A DNA stretch of 29,559 nt, taken from the NCBI GenBank assembly GCA_943355135.1, contig CALREG010000004.1:1-29559 (forward strand), read 5' to 3'. The notes beneath the pieces were generated by a model. The model was given only the letters and a program-made list of their open reading frames with translations. It did not search any database and was not told the DNA's origin. Of the stretch, positions 6,112 to 14,817 are shown in pieces; position 1 is the stretch's first letter, and every line of letters starts with the position of its first letter. The position numbers were made by a program, and so were the translations under genes. This DNA comes from Candidatus Nomurabacteria bacterium. GTDB taxonomy: Bacteria > Patescibacteriota > Minisyncoccia > Phycocordibacterales > SBAW01.

Positions 6112-7305
6112 TTACACGATAACTTTCGTTACAACGCCTGCGCCTACCGTCTTGCCGCCCTCGCGGACTGCAAAGCGGGTCTGATTCTCAAGCGCAACTG
6201 GCGCTACGAGCTTGACCTTAAAGGTTACGGTGTCGCCCGGCATGACCATCTCCGTACCTGCAGCAAGGGTTACCTCGCCGGTTACGTCGGTCGTGCGGAC
6301 ATAGAATTGCGGCTTGTAACCCGAGAAGAACGGCGTGTGGCGGCCACCCTCGTCTTTGTTGAGGATGTATACCTCGCCCTCAAACTCGGTGTGCGGGGCT
6401 ACTGAGCCCGGCTTCGCAAGCACCTGACCGCGGTGGATGTCATCCTTGGCCGTACCGCGCAGGAGGATACCCGCGTTGTCGCCTGCCTGTCCGCTCTCAA
6501 GCTGCTTGTTGAACATTTCGATACCAGTAACGGTCGTCTTGGCCGTAGGCTGGAGACCGACGATCTCGATTTCCTCACCTACCTTGACCACACCGCGTTC
6601 GATGCGGCCGGTAACTACGGTGCCGCGTCCTTCGATGGAGAAGATGTCTTCTACCGGCATAAGGAACGGCTTGTCGAGCTCACGGGTCGGCATGGGGAGG
6701 TATGTGTCGAGCGTGTTTGCAAGCTCAAGCACCTTCTTGGCCCACTCATCATCGAGCGATTTAGACTCGAGTGCCTTCAGCCCCGAACCGCGGATAACCG
6801 GAGAGTCCGTATAGCCCTGCTTCTTGAGGAGGTCTTTTACTTCCTCTTCAACGAGGTCTATGAGGTCCTTGTCATCAACCATGTCTACCTTGTTGAGGAA
6901 GACGATGATCTTCGGCACACCAACTTGGCGCGCAAGCAAGATGTGCTCGCGAGTCTGGGGCATTGCACCGTCGGTTGCGGCGACCACGAGGATCGCGCCG
7001 TCCATTTGGGCGGCACCGGTGATCATGTTCTTGATGTAGTCTGCGTGGCCCGGCGCGTCAATGTGCGCGTAGTGGCGGTTCGGGGTTTCGTACTCCGAGT
7101 GGTGGAGCGCGATGGTAATACCGCGCGCCTTTTCCTCAGGAGCGTTGTCGATACCGTCGACACCCTCAACGCGAGCGCCGTAGCCCTGACCCTTTGCCAT
7201 ATCAAGCACGTGGAGGATAGACGCCGTGAGCGTCGTCTTGCCGTGGTCGACGTGGCCGATGGTGCCGACGTTCATGTGCGGCTTTGTTCTTTCAAATGTT
7301 GCCAT
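6112..7305 (-). CDS. tuf: Translation elongation factor Tu
   Basis: EF-Tu is the GTPase that delivers aminoacyl-tRNA to the ribosome. The 397-residue product has G1 GHVDHGKT (17-24), switch I around [12 protein letters not shown]3 DAPGH (83-87, catalytic His kept), G4 NKVD (138-141) and G5 as SGL (174-176). Domains 2 and 3 follow, with [31 protein letters not shown] and a normal C-terminus. Two positions differ from the commonest bacterial form: Ala for Cys in DCPGH, and SGLKAL for SALKAL. The promoter is at 7381-7408 with a leader of about 70 nt and no Shine-Dalgarno sequence. rpsJ follows downstream. Confidence 0.98.
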   Translation of the reverse strand: MATFERTKPHMNVGTIGHVDHGKTTLTASILHVLDMAKGQGYGARVEGVDGIDNAPEEKARGITIALHHSEYETPNRHYAHIDAPGHADYIKNMITGAAQMDGAILVVAATDGAMPQTREHILLARQVGVPKIIVFLNKVDMVDDKDLIDLVEEEVKDLLKKQGYTDSPVIRGSGLKALESKSLDDEWAKKVLELANTLDTYLPMPTRELDKPFLMPVEDIFSIEGRGTVVTGRIERGVVKVGEEIEIVGLQPTAKTTVTGIEMFNKQLESGQAGDNAGILLRGTAKDDIHRGQVLAKPGSVAPHTEFEGEVYILNKDEGGRHTPFFSGYKPQFYVRTTDVTGEVTLAAGTEMVMPGDTVTFKVKLVAPVALENQTRFAVREGGKTVGAGVVTKVIV

Positions 7306-7380
7306 ACAAAATAATCTTAACTTTGCTAATAACTAATTAATTTGCGCACACCAAACCCGCTCTGTTGCGTGTTGTGACCT

Positions 7381-7408
7381 ATAGTAACAAAGCTCAAAAA
7401 ATACGCAA
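7381..7408 (-). promoter_or_regulatory. tuf promoter
   Basis: On the minus strand TTGCGT at 7408-7403, a 16-bp spacer, TACTAT at 7386-7381. It lies in the gap after the terminator of the 146-residue gene. Confidence 0.6.
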
Positions 7409-7420
7409 CCCTGATGGGAC

Positions 7421-7453
7421 CAAAAAGAAAAGCCGCCGCAGGAGTGCGGCGGC
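7421..7453 (-). terminator. Terminator of the 146-residue gene
   Basis: On the minus strand GCCGCCGCA-CTCC-TGCGGCGGC, a perfect 9-bp stem, followed by TTTTCTTTTT. Confidence 0.9.
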
Positions 7454-7459
7454 GGATGT

Positions 7460-7900
7460 TCAATGTGGCTTCTGCCCCTTCGGGGGTTGGAGTACAAATG
7501 CCAGCAAAGTGCTGTCCCAGTAACCGAGCTCGCAAACTCGCTCACAAATAGGCTTGGCGAGGTCGCAGTCCCGCGCGATAAACGCCAAATGGCTGGCCAA
7601 AGCGCTTTCGTGGATGACGTCGTACATGTAAAAGCGTAAGTCGGTCTCGCCGTACATGAGGCGCGCGCCCGACATCATCCCTTCGTACAATTGACCACAA
7701 AAGCCCTCTACGTTTTGTATTCTGCGTGCACGAAAGCGTGGAAACCGCACCATCAGTCCGAAGTAGCCGTTTTGGGTGACGTTTACCTTGACCCAATGGC
7801 TCCGCTCAGGATTCTGCCCCGTAGCCAGCACTGACACCCCTCCTCGGTCACGACGGTAAAATAGTCCTTGTTCAAAACACACCCGTTCGAGCTCAGTCAT
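7460..7900 (-). CDS. Orphan 146-residue protein
   Basis: A soluble protein beginning MTELERVCFEQGLFYRRDRG, with alternating strand-like and helix-like segments (WVKVNVTQNGYFGLMVRFPR, DLRFYMYDVIHESALASHLA) and no signal peptide. The pattern (strands, helix, then 'lrfymydv', then helix) is loosely like the YbjN / type III chaperone fold, but this is only an impression. A GGGAG Shine-Dalgarno sequence lies 6 nt before the ATG and a strong terminator begins 7 bp after the stop. It lies between the fusA-linked secreted protein and tuf, so it interrupts the ancestral fusA-tuf adjacency. Confidence 0.8.
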   Translation of the reverse strand: MTELERVCFEQGLFYRRDRGGVSVLATGQNPERSHWVKVNVTQNGYFGLMVRFPRFRARRIQNVEGFCGQLYEGMMSGARLMYGETDLRFYMYDVIHESALASHLAFIARDCDLAKPICERVCELGYWDSTLLAFVLQPPKGQKPH

Positions 7901-7960
7901 GCATCACTCCCTTTTGCTTCCTCCCCCATTCAAACACTAGCTCGCAGAAACACGCAAGTA

Positions 7961-8977
7961 CTACTGGCTGGTAACGGTTATTACCACTACACCAAGCACG
8001 GTCGGCTCGCGGTACATAAGCGTGCAGTACATACCCGGCTGACAATAGTTATTGTCGCGCAGAAGTTTGGCGGTATACGTGCCGTTTGTTGTGTATGTAT
8101 GTTGAGCCGTCATCGCCGGATTGCACGGCGCCGCAAAACAATAAATCGTGTTTGGCTTCCCCGTTTGGCCGTCGCCAAAGTCGATAGAGAGAGTATTCAT
8201 GTCGTTGCCCGTAGTGGTATTGATACCAAAGTTCACATACAGCGGGGCGGCGCCTTGTGTAGGAGTTGCGGTAAAGCCCACAGTGGTAGCAGCACCACTA
8301 ACCTGCACAGTCACCGAGCTACTATTGCTGCGACCATATTGATCGCTCGCAGTAAACGTAATCGTGTAGGTACCGGCCGTTTGATAACTGTGGGTAAAAG
8401 TATTTTGCTGACTCACGTACGCTGATTGTGCGGCAGAGGAGGCGGGATATGGATATTGCACCTCATCACCCCAACGCACACTCAATGATATCGGGGTGCC
8501 CTGCGGAGCATTGGTGCTTACTTGCCACGTGCCCGACTGTCCTACCGTAAGAGAGTTGGGTCCACTGACACCGGTGATAGAAACGCTGCCGGTCGGTTGC
8601 GGCGGCGGAACGGGCGGCACAACAGCTCCACAAACGCGCGCTATAGCGGCGCGGGTGAGAGGCCCTACTCCACCGGTTATTGGGTACACGCTCTGTGCAC
8701 GCTGAAATTGTGCCACGTTCGCCCGAGTCATTGCGCCAAAATAACCAGTGACCGGTTGGTAGTACCCCTGCGTGCTCAAAAATTGCTGGAGCGCGCTCAC
8801 CTGACCTTGCGTAGAGCGGTCAGACTGACCGACGTACAGATTGTAGTAAAGCGTCGGGCACGAACTCACCGTCGGATATGACGGGTAGGTCGGATAACTG
8901 TATGGGTACGTCTGAGCTACTGCCGGCAGAGCGATTGAGACCAGTGCGACAGCGATAAGTGTTTTAGATAGATTCAT
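7961..8977 (-). CDS. Secreted peptidoglycan-binding and PKD-domain protein
   Basis: A 338-residue exported protein. Residues 1-22 (MNLSKTLIAVALVSIALPAVA) form a signal peptide ending in an AxA-type site. A Tyr/Pro/Ser-rich linker follows. Residues ~55-115 are a PG_binding_1-type domain (VSALQQFLSTQGYYQPVTGY, FGAMTRANVAQFQRAQ, GGVGPLTRAAIARVCG). Two PKD-like Ig folds follow: ~130-228 with HSYQTAGTYTITFTASDQYG, and ~233-337 with IDFGDGQTG and HTYTTNGTYTAKL. It probably binds the cell wall or surface, a common architecture in Parcubacteria. It lies directly downstream of fusA and has a -10-like TATATT 11 nt before the start. Confidence 0.88.
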   Translation of the reverse strand: MNLSKTLIAVALVSIALPAVAQTYPYSYPTYPSYPTVSSCPTLYYNLYVGQSDRSTQGQVSALQQFLSTQGYYQPVTGYFGAMTRANVAQFQRAQSVYPITGGVGPLTRAAIARVCGAVVPPVPPPQPTGSVSITGVSGPNSLTVGQSGTWQVSTNAPQGTPISLSVRWGDEVQYPYPASSAAQSAYVSQQNTFTHSYQTAGTYTITFTASDQYGRSNSSSVTVQVSGAATTVGFTATPTQGAAPLYVNFGINTTTGNDMNTLSIDFGDGQTGKPNTIYCFAAPCNPAMTAQHTYTTNGTYTAKLLRDNNYCQPGMYCTLMYREPTVLGVVVITVTSQ

Positions 8978-8988
8978 AAAATAAATAC

Positions 8989-8994
8989 AATATA
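8989..8994 (-). promoter_or_regulatory. Possible -10 box of the PKD protein gene
   Basis: TATATT on the minus strand, 11 nt before the ATG, giving a leader of only about 5 nt. There is no clear -35. It overlaps the edge of the fusA downstream hairpin. Confidence 0.4.
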
Positions 8995-9026
8995 GGCCTC
9001 ACCCTATCATAGACGAGTGAGACCTA
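8993..9026 (-). terminator. Inverted repeat downstream of fusA
   Basis: On the minus strand TAGGTCTCAC and GTGAGGCCTA (10 bp with one G-U pair) separated by 14 nt, followed by TATTGTATTTATTTT. It may be a weak intrinsic terminator of fusA or an operator. Confidence 0.45.
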
Positions 9027-9043
9027 CATGAATTACAAGCTTT

Positions 9044-11191
<2,148 letters not shown>

Positions 11192-11205
11192 ATAAGATTG
11201 GAGTA

Positions 11206-11229
11206 AATAAAAACCGCCAAAGGCGTTGG
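11206..11229 (-). promoter_or_regulatory. fusA leader hairpin with T-run
   Basis: On the minus strand AACGCC-TTT-GGCG then GTTTTTATTT, ending about 14 nt before the fusA ATG. The stem is only 4 bp, so termination would be weak. A similar arrangement precedes rpsL and rpmB. Confidence 0.35.
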
Positions 11230-11233
11230 CTAC

Positions 11234-11239
11234 AAGATA
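11234..11239 (-). promoter_or_regulatory. Possible fusA -10 box
   Basis: TATCTT on the minus strand in the gap between the terminator of the upstream gene and fusA. No good -35 was found; the call rests mainly on position. Confidence 0.3.
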
Positions 11240-11262
11240 GCGTAAATTACGAAAAAAGAAAA

Positions 11263-11286
11263 GCCCCGCACCTAGTGGCGCGAGGC
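11263..11286 (-). terminator. Terminator of the 114-residue gene
   Basis: A 10-bp stem (with G-U pairs) GCCTCGCGCC-loop-GGTGCGGGGC followed on the minus strand by TTTTCTTTTTTC. The gene's TAG stop codon overlaps the loop. Confidence 0.85.
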
Positions 11287-11616
11287 GGTGGTCGGCGCAA
11301 ATGGTGTCAGCACTTTGCGGAGCGTGTGGGCGCTCTGCTTGAGAGAGACTGACTCCTTTTCATAGCCGGGGCTATCCGCAATTCTTTCTGCATGGTCAGC
11401 CACCTCTTCGGCCAAGTCGCGCAGCACCTGATTATCCTGCGCGCCAGACTCGTACTCGTTGACCATTTTGATCAGCCGCTGGCAATTATCCTTCAGACCA
11501 GCGGCGACTCGTATCCGCGAGGCGCATATCTCCCGCCACATACGGTAGGTACGTACGCCCCTAATAAGCAGTGGAATGCTCGCCCCTACCAAGAGGGCAA
11601 CAAACAGATACTCCAT
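11272..11616 (-). CDS. Orphan membrane-anchored 114-residue protein
   Basis: Residues 3-20 ([18 protein letters not shown]) form one transmembrane helix, followed by basic residues that favour a cytoplasmic C-terminal part. The rest is helical and charged ([40 protein letters not shown]), so a membrane-tethered coiled-coil is plausible. No family is recognised. An AGGGGG Shine-Dalgarno-like run sits 7 nt before the ATG. The stop codon lies in its own terminator. An extended -10 box at 11649-11657 drives it, divergent from the 71-residue gene. Confidence 0.75.
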   Translation of the reverse strand: MEYLFVALLVGASIPLLIRGVRTYRMWREICASRIRVAAGLKDNCQRLIKMVNEYESGAQDNQVLRDLAEEVADHAERIADSPGYEKESVSLKQSAHTLRKVLTPFAPTTASRH

Positions 11617-11648
11617 CTTCTACCCCCTGTTTATATGCAGCTGAATAT

Positions 11649-11657
11649 TTTGTACCA
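11649..11657 (-). promoter_or_regulatory. Extended -10 promoter of the 114-residue gene
   Basis: On the minus strand TGGTACAAA inside TGTGGTACAAA, the same TGTGGTA-type element seen before other orphan genes. Spacing to the start codon is 32 nt. Confidence 0.45.
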
Positions 11658-11695
11658 CAGAGACACCGCGACGTCTACCCAATTATGCAAAGCTG

Positions 11696-11704
11696 TGGTA
11701 TGGT
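11696..11704 (+). promoter_or_regulatory. Extended -10 promoter of the 71/87-residue gene pair
   Basis: TGGTATGGT within TGTGGTATGGT on the plus strand, 29 nt before the ATG at 11734. It diverges from the promoter at 11649-11657. Confidence 0.5.
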
Positions 11705-11733
11705 GCTGATCAGACGCAAAATGGAGACGGGTG

Positions 11734-11949
11734 ATGAGCCGCAAAGGACACTATCTCGGTGGTAGCACGGTTATTGGATCTCGAAATCCCAGCTACTTCA
11801 CCAAGAATTCGACTGCAGTCCCTAGAGACGATGGGCGTCCAGACAGACTGCCCACGGCAGGCACGATTCGCTTTGCCACGAAGGATACGGGATCTCAATT
11901 GATCAAGTCTAGGAGACCCGCGCACTCGAAAAAATCGCCGCAGACGTAA
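11734..11949 (+). CDS. Orphan basic 71-residue protein
   Basis: The product begins MSRKGHYLGGSTVIGSRNPS and is strongly basic and hydrophilic throughout, ending RRPAHSKKSPQT. It has no transmembrane segment or cysteine. Nucleic-acid binding is possible from charge alone, but no motif supports it. The ATG at 11734 was preferred to the GTG at 11731 because a GGAG Shine-Dalgarno sequence (11723-11726) then has 7-nt spacing. It is first in a two-gene unit with the 87-residue gene 16 bp downstream, ending at the terminator at 12231-12260. Confidence 0.65.
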   Translation: MSRKGHYLGGSTVIGSRNPSYFTKNSTAVPRDDGRPDRLPTAGTIRFATKDTGSQLIKSRRPAHSKKSPQT

Positions 11950-11965
11950 ATAGAAGGAAAGGCTT

Positions 11966-12229
11966 ATGAACCCCAGAGAGGCTCTGGAGAAGATGCTGAA
12001 GTGGGTCGAGGACGAAATCAAAAAGGCCAAACTCCCGCTGAAGGACCCGTTTACCCTCATCAGCTTGAGCTTTTGTACGGATAAAGTGTTCGGCCAGCCC
12101 GAAGGGCAAGAAATACTGGCGCTCTTACGTGCAGCTGTCGCAGCCGAACGCCAAGTCGGAACATACGACGTGGTCACCCCAAACCAAGCGATCTTTCTTA
12201 TCAATCGCGCACTCGCGACACTCCCCTAG
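11966..12229 (+). CDS. Orphan helical 87-residue protein
   Basis: The product begins MNPREALEKMLKWVEDEIKK and is predicted largely helical and soluble, with segments KDPFTLISLSFCTDKVFG, EILALLRAAVAAERQ and NQAIFLINRALATLP. No family is recognised. An AAGGA Shine-Dalgarno sequence sits about 7 nt before the ATG, and a perfect terminator follows 1 bp after the stop. It is transcribed with the 71-residue gene, antiparallel to the surrounding ribosomal genes. Confidence 0.75.
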   Translation: MNPREALEKMLKWVEDEIKKAKLPLKDPFTLISLSFCTDKVFGQPEGQEILALLRAAVAAERQVGTYDVVTPNQAIFLINRALATLP

Positions 12230-12230
12230 C

Positions 12231-12260
12231 AAAACGGCGCTTTCAAGCGCCGTTTTTTCT
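12231..12260 (+). terminator. Terminator of the 71/87-residue unit
   Basis: AAAACGGCGC-TTTCAA-GCGCCGTTTT followed by TT, a perfect 10-bp inverted repeat immediately after the stop codon. Confidence 0.92.
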
Positions 12261-12286
12261 TTGCTCATTTTTGGAAACTACACCTA

Positions 12287-12442
12287 CTACGATCCTACTT
12301 GTGGCTTGCTGTACTTCTCTTCAAACTCGGCCGACTCTGGACCGGGCTTTATATCAAAAAAATTATATACCATCGGTTTAGCCACCATGAGGATGCCGAG
12401 CACTATAACGGCCACTGCCGTATATATAAGTACTTTTTTCAT
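12287..12442 (-). CDS. 51-residue single-pass membrane protein
   Basis: From the ATG at 12442 the product starts MKKVLIYTAVAVIVLGILMV, a basic tip followed by one transmembrane helix. A 25-residue polar C-terminal tail follows (FFDIKPGPESAEFEEKYSK). It may be a membrane peptide or an uncleaved export signal with a short extracytoplasmic tail. A longer in-frame reading from 12628 was rejected because its extra part overlaps another small gene and shows no coding character. The start is supported by an extended -10 box (12449-12457) ending 6 nt before the ATG, predicting a leaderless mRNA. No family is recognised. Confidence 0.65.
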   Translation of the reverse strand: MKKVLIYTAVAVIVLGILMVAKPMVYNFFDIKPGPESAEFEEKYSKPQVGS

Positions 12443-12448
12443 ACTTCT

Positions 12449-12457
12449 AGAATACCA
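12449..12457 (-). promoter_or_regulatory. Leaderless extended -10 promoter of the 51-residue gene
   Basis: On the minus strand TGGTATTCT; 6 nt separate it from the ATG at 12442, so +1 should coincide with the A of the start codon. Confidence 0.55.
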
Positions 12458-12486
12458 CGCAATGCTAGCCCTTTCGGGGCGGGTTT

Positions 12487-12564
12487 TTACAAGATATTGA
12501 AGAGGTAGAGCAAAATGATAATGCTGATTGGTACCCCAAAGAGCCACAAAATTATTCCTTTCAT
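12487..12564 (-). CDS. 25-residue micro-membrane protein
   Basis: The minus-strand frame from the ATG at 12564 encodes MKGIILWLFGVPISIIILLY followed by LFNIL and TAA. It is almost entirely one hydrophobic helix with a single Lys near the N-terminus. Tiny membrane peptides of this kind (Lys, Trp, Gly-Val-Pro, then an Ile/Leu run) look like real microproteins rather than chance frames. However, no Shine-Dalgarno sequence or clear promoter was found, so expression is unproven. A GCCCC-GAAA-GGGC hairpin follows shortly after the stop. It lies just beyond the duplicated rpsG end, so it may be the original neighbour of rpsG. Confidence 0.45.
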   Translation of the reverse strand: MKGIILWLFGVPISIIILLYLFNIL

Positions 12565-12609
12565 ACCAGCAAGTTTGCGGGGTAAATCCTAAAGAAAGAG
12601 TGAAGTCTC

Positions 12610-12646
12610 TACCAAGCGAAGTGGGCAAAGGCTTTGTTGGCTTCTG
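12610..12646 (-). repeat. Displaced copy of the rpsG 3' end (left repeat)
   Basis: 37 bp matching 13178-13214 with two mismatches. Read on the minus strand it encodes [11 protein letters not shown], exactly the S7 C-terminus, then TAG in place of TAA. All differences from the real rpsG end are silent. It abuts the stop codon of hicA and marks the distal end of the hicBA islet. Confidence 0.9.
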
Positions 12647-12647
12647 G

Positions 12648-12884
12648 CTATTTCTTCTTCAACAGTCTTAGAAATTCTTCGACCGACAACTTACCTTGCT
12701 TCAAAATACTTGCCAAAGTATTTCTGCTTATGTCTCTACTGTGGCGCGCGACTGTTACAAGAATTCTTGGGTCTTTTGGATGTTTTAGTTGCAGATGGCT
12801 CCCAACTTGACGTGCAATATAAAATCCTCCGCGCAATAAAACTTGTAGAATTTTTGCGGCTGAGAGGACAGGCAGGATGCTCAT
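12648..12884 (-). CDS. hicA: HicA-type mRNA interferase toxin
   Basis: HicA toxins are small dsRBD-fold ribonucleases that cleave mRNA and are neutralised by HicB. The 78-residue product has the family pattern: a helix AAKILQVLLRGGFYIARQ, then GSHLQLKHPKD with the catalytic-type His at residue 30 (GSH), then LVTVARHSRDISRNTLASIL and the final KLSVEEFLRLL. It overlaps hicB by 4 nt (ATGA), indicating translational coupling. The stop codon sits 1 nt from the duplicated rpsG end. Antitoxin-first order is common for one HicBA subclass. Confidence 0.88.
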   Translation of the reverse strand: MSILPVLSAAKILQVLLRGGFYIARQVGSHLQLKHPKDPRILVTVARHSRDISRNTLASILKQGKLSVEEFLRLLKKK

Positions 12885-13150
12885 GCGACAGAAAGCGCCC
12901 CGGCGCGCACAGATGTTCCATAGATGCGCTTGGTGTTATCCACAACAAGCTTCCCTTGTTCGAGGGCTTCCATACACTCGAGTGACAGCACTTCCCCAGC
13001 ATATTTCTTTGCCTCTACAAGAGAGCGTGCCTCTGTCATAACGCCTGGAAAGGCGGGGATAGTAACAAAATACCTATCCGCTCGCTTATCAAACCATATA
13101 ACCGCGTCAAAAACACCGTATTTAGTTTTTATAGGGTATTTCTTCTTCAT
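12881..13150 (-). CDS. hicB: HicB-type antitoxin
   Basis: The 89-residue product has the HicB partial RNase-H-like fold: YGVFDAVIWFDKRADRYFVT, the signature IPAFPGVMTEARSLVEAKKY (compare 'Pdlpgc.teg.t.eEA'), then GEVLSLECMEALEQGK. No C-terminal helix-turn-helix or ribbon-helix-helix is evident, so autoregulation by this protein is uncertain. It precedes hicA with an ATGA overlap. The promoter at 13157-13165 (TGATATAAT) ends 6 nt before the ATG, predicting a leaderless mRNA. It starts 26 bp after the rpsG stop. Confidence 0.85.
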   Translation of the reverse strand: MKKKYPIKTKYGVFDAVIWFDKRADRYFVTIPAFPGVMTEARSLVEAKKYAGEVLSLECMEALEQGKLVVDNTKRIYGTSVRAGALSVA

Positions 13151-13156
13151 GCACCC

Positions 13157-13165
13157 ATTATATCA
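13157..13165 (-). promoter_or_regulatory. Leaderless extended -10 promoter of hicBA
   Basis: On the minus strand TGATATAAT, a consensus -10 with the TG extension, 6 nt before the hicB ATG. A TTGGTA 15 bp upstream overlaps the end of rpsG and could serve as the -35. Confidence 0.7.
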
Positions 13166-13176
13166 CAAAGGACTCT

Positions 13177-13647
13177 TTACCAAGCGAAGTGGGCGAAGGC
13201 TTTGTTTGCTTCTGCCATGCGGAGCGTATCCTCTTTCTTTTTGATAGCGGCACCTTCGTTGTTGGCAGCGAGCATAAGTTCAGACGCGAGCTTCTGCGCC
13301 ATCGGCTTGCCCTTGCCGCCACGAGCGGCGATGAGTATCCAGCGGAAGGCCAAAGCCTGCTTGCGCTCAGGGCGCACCTCGCGCGGCACCTGATAGTTGG
13401 CACCACCCACACGGCGTGAGCGGATTTCCATTGCAGGGCCGACGTTGCGGATAGCGGTCTCAAACAGCTCTACCGGATTTTCGGTCTTGGTCTTCTCTTT
13501 GATTATGTCGAAGGCATCGTAGACCACTTTGCGGGCGGTCGACTTCTTGCCGTCCCACATGACCGAGTTGATGAATTTTTCCACGCGGTGTGAGCCGAAT
13601 TTTATATCGACACCCGGTACATTACGATTTTTTACTGGTCTACGCAT
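13177..13647 (-). CDS. rpsG: 30S ribosomal protein S7
   Basis: S7 nucleates small-subunit head assembly and, in E. coli, represses the str operon. The 156-residue product is canonical: [71 protein letters not shown] and KAFAHFAW at the end. It follows rpsL by 9 bp. Its last 37 bp are duplicated at 12610-12646 on the far side of hicBA. No terminator was seen between it and hicB. Confidence 0.98.
   Translation of the reverse strand: MRRPVKNRNVPGVDIKFGSHRVEKFINSVMWDGKKSTARKVVYDAFDIIKEKTKTENPVELFETAIRNVGPAMEIRSRRVGGANYQVPREVRPERKQALAFRWILIAARGGKGKPMAQKLASELMLAANNEGAAIKKKEDTLRMAEANKAFAHFAW
13178..13214 (-). repeat. rpsG 3' end (right repeat of the hicBA islet)
   Basis: The functional 3' end of rpsG, matched by 12610-12646 at an offset of 568 bp. 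Mismatches are at 13195/12627 and 13207/12639, both silent. Confidence 0.9.
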
Positions 13648-13656
13648 ATAACAAAA

Positions 13657-14076
13657 TTATTTTCCTTTACCTTCCTTAGGAGCCTTAGCACCATAGCGCG
13701 AGCGGGATACGCGGCGCTTGTCGAGGCCTGCGGCATCGAGCTTGCCACGCACTACTTGGTAGCGCACGTTGATGTCCTTCACGCGGCCGGCGCGCACAAT
13801 CACCACCGAGTGTTCCTGCAGGTTGTGACCCTCTCCCGGAATGTAGGCGGTAATCTCTTGGCCGTTGGTGAGGCGTACGCGGGCGATTTTGCGGATAGCG
13901 GAGTTCGGCTTGCGGGGGGTGGTGGTCGTCACCTTGGTGCATACACCGCGTTTAAAGGGGCTGGGGTAGAAGACCGGACGATTTTGGAGCGTGTTGAAGC
14001 CGCGCTGGAGTGCCGGCGATTTCGATTTGGTCTTAAGTTGTTTGCGTCCTTTGCGGACGAGTTGAGAAAGTCGCAT
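13657..14076 (-). CDS. rpsL: 30S ribosomal protein S12
   Basis: S12 is a decoding-centre protein and the classical streptomycin-resistance locus. The 139-residue product has [37 protein letters not shown] with the decoding-site lysine, [20 protein letters not shown] then QEHSVV, and [14 protein letters not shown]. The N-terminus is 2-3 residues shorter than usual, and the loop reads PGEGHNL where most bacteria have PGVGHNL. It opens the rpsL-rpsG unit from a promoter with a perfect TTGACA. Confidence 0.98.
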   Translation of the reverse strand: MRLSQLVRKGRKQLKTKSKSPALQRGFNTLQNRPVFYPSPFKRGVCTKVTTTTPRKPNSAIRKIARVRLTNGQEITAYIPGEGHNLQEHSVVIVRAGRVKDINVRYQVVRGKLDAAGLDKRRVSRSRYGAKAPKEGKGK

Positions 14077-14080
14077 CTGG

Positions 14081-14105
14081 CGAAAATAAAACGCCTCAGG
14101 GCGTT
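14081..14105 (-). promoter_or_regulatory. rpsL leader hairpin with T-run
   Basis: On the minus strand AACGCC-CTGA-GGCGTT followed by TTATTTTCG, ending a few nt before the rpsL ATG. It resembles a weak intrinsic terminator and could attenuate the str operon. Confidence 0.45.
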
Positions 14106-14111
14106 GCCACC

Positions 14112-14140
14112 AATCTATCTTATATAGACGCCCCTGTCAA
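14112..14140 (-). promoter_or_regulatory. str operon promoter (rpsL-rpsG)
   Basis: On the minus strand TTGACA at 14140-14135 (perfect -35), a 17-bp spacer, TAGATT at 14117-14112. It overlaps the 3' end of the site-2 protease gene. Confidence 0.65.
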
Positions 14141-14764
14141 AAGGGCAAAGAGTCTAAAGAGAAACGCCGAGAAAAAAGGCATCAGAAAGTAGAAAAATGC
14201 CAAAATGAGGAGCGTGCCAGACAATATGCCTAGGCGCTCAAAATTGAGCCGAAAGGTGTCGTATCCTCGCTCAAGCGCGGGTGATACGGCACCCAGCAGT
14301 GTAGAAAGCACCTTGGACCCATCGAGCGGCGGCACGGGTATAAGATTAAAGACCGCCAGCACCATGTTTATAATGACAATGGTACTAAAGGCCGAAATAA
14401 GGTCGGGCCCGAGTTGAGCGCCCGAAAATCGGATGAGCAGGCCAAATATGAGAGCAATGAGTATGTTGGTCCCTGGGCCGGCAAAAGCCACCAACCCTTC
14501 GCCATACTTGCCACGCAAGTTGTAGGGGTTGTACGGCACCGGCTTGGCGTAGCCGATGAGCATTGGAGAATGGAGTACGAGCAGAAGCCCTGGCAGGAGT
14601 ATTGAGCCTACTGGGTCGATATGATTTATAGGATTGAGCGTGAGCCTCCCCTGCAGTTTGGCGGTCGGGTCGCCCAAATAGTTGGCCATGTAGCCGTGCG
14701 CCACCTCGTGGAGCACGATAGAGAATATAAGGACAACAATGCCGAAGATAATATCGATTTGCAT
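14120..14764 (-). CDS. M50 site-2 protease-like membrane metalloprotease
   Basis: A 214-residue multi-pass protein with the zinc motif HEVAH near residue 19 in the first helix ([20 protein letters not shown]) and the distal ligand region [13 protein letters not shown]. This is the M50 / site-2 protease signature; such enzymes cut within membranes. At least four hydrophobic segments are visible, including [20 protein letters not shown] and the C-terminal [19 protein letters not shown]. The start at 14764 ([14 protein letters not shown]) was preferred to one at 14824, which overlaps rpmB. It is divergent from rpmB over overlapping -10 boxes. Confidence 0.9.
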   Translation of the reverse strand: MQIDIIFGIVVLIFSIVLHEVAHGYMANYLGDPTAKLQGRLTLNPINHIDPVGSILLPGLLLVLHSPMLIGYAKPVPYNPYNLRGKYGEGLVAFAGPGTNILIALIFGLLIRFSGAQLGPDLISAFSTIVIINMVLAVFNLIPVPPLDGSKVLSTLLGAVSPALERGYDTFRLNFERLGILSGTLLILAFFYFLMPFFSAFLFRLFALLTGASI

Positions 14765-14776
14765 ACTTGAAAAATA

Positions 14777-14786
14777 ATGATACCAT
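14777..14786. promoter_or_regulatory. Overlapping divergent -10 boxes (protease / rpmB)
   Basis: ATGATACCAT reads TGATACCAT on plus and TGGTATCAT on minus, both TG-n-hexamer extended -10 forms on the same 10 bp. It would drive rpmB rightward and the site-2 protease leftward (leader ~5 nt). Confidence 0.55.
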
Positions 14787-14795
14787 GGGGCTCTT

Positions 14796-14815
14796 CCGGG
14801 GACTGCCCGGTTTTT
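14796..14815 (+). promoter_or_regulatory. rpmB leader hairpin with T-run
   Basis: CCGGG-GACTG-CCCGG followed by TTTTT, 2 nt before the rpmB ATG. It looks like a small terminator placed where a Shine-Dalgarno sequence would be expected; a possible attenuator. Confidence 0.45.
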
Positions 14816-14817
14816 AT

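Noticed and set aside
6433..7314. Plus-strand 293-codon frame opposite tuf
   Set aside because: Shadow of tuf; no start signals and composition expected from the complementary codons.
11710..12204. Minus-strand 164-codon frame opposite the 71/87-residue genes
   Set aside because: The plus-strand genes have a promoter, Shine-Dalgarno sequences and a terminator; this frame has none and is Ser/Arg-rich.
12466..12488. GCCC-TTTC-GGGGC followed by GGGTTTTT as a plus-strand terminator
   Set aside because: The T-run is separated from the stem by GGG and no plus-strand gene ends nearby; kept only as a hairpin after the 25-residue gene.
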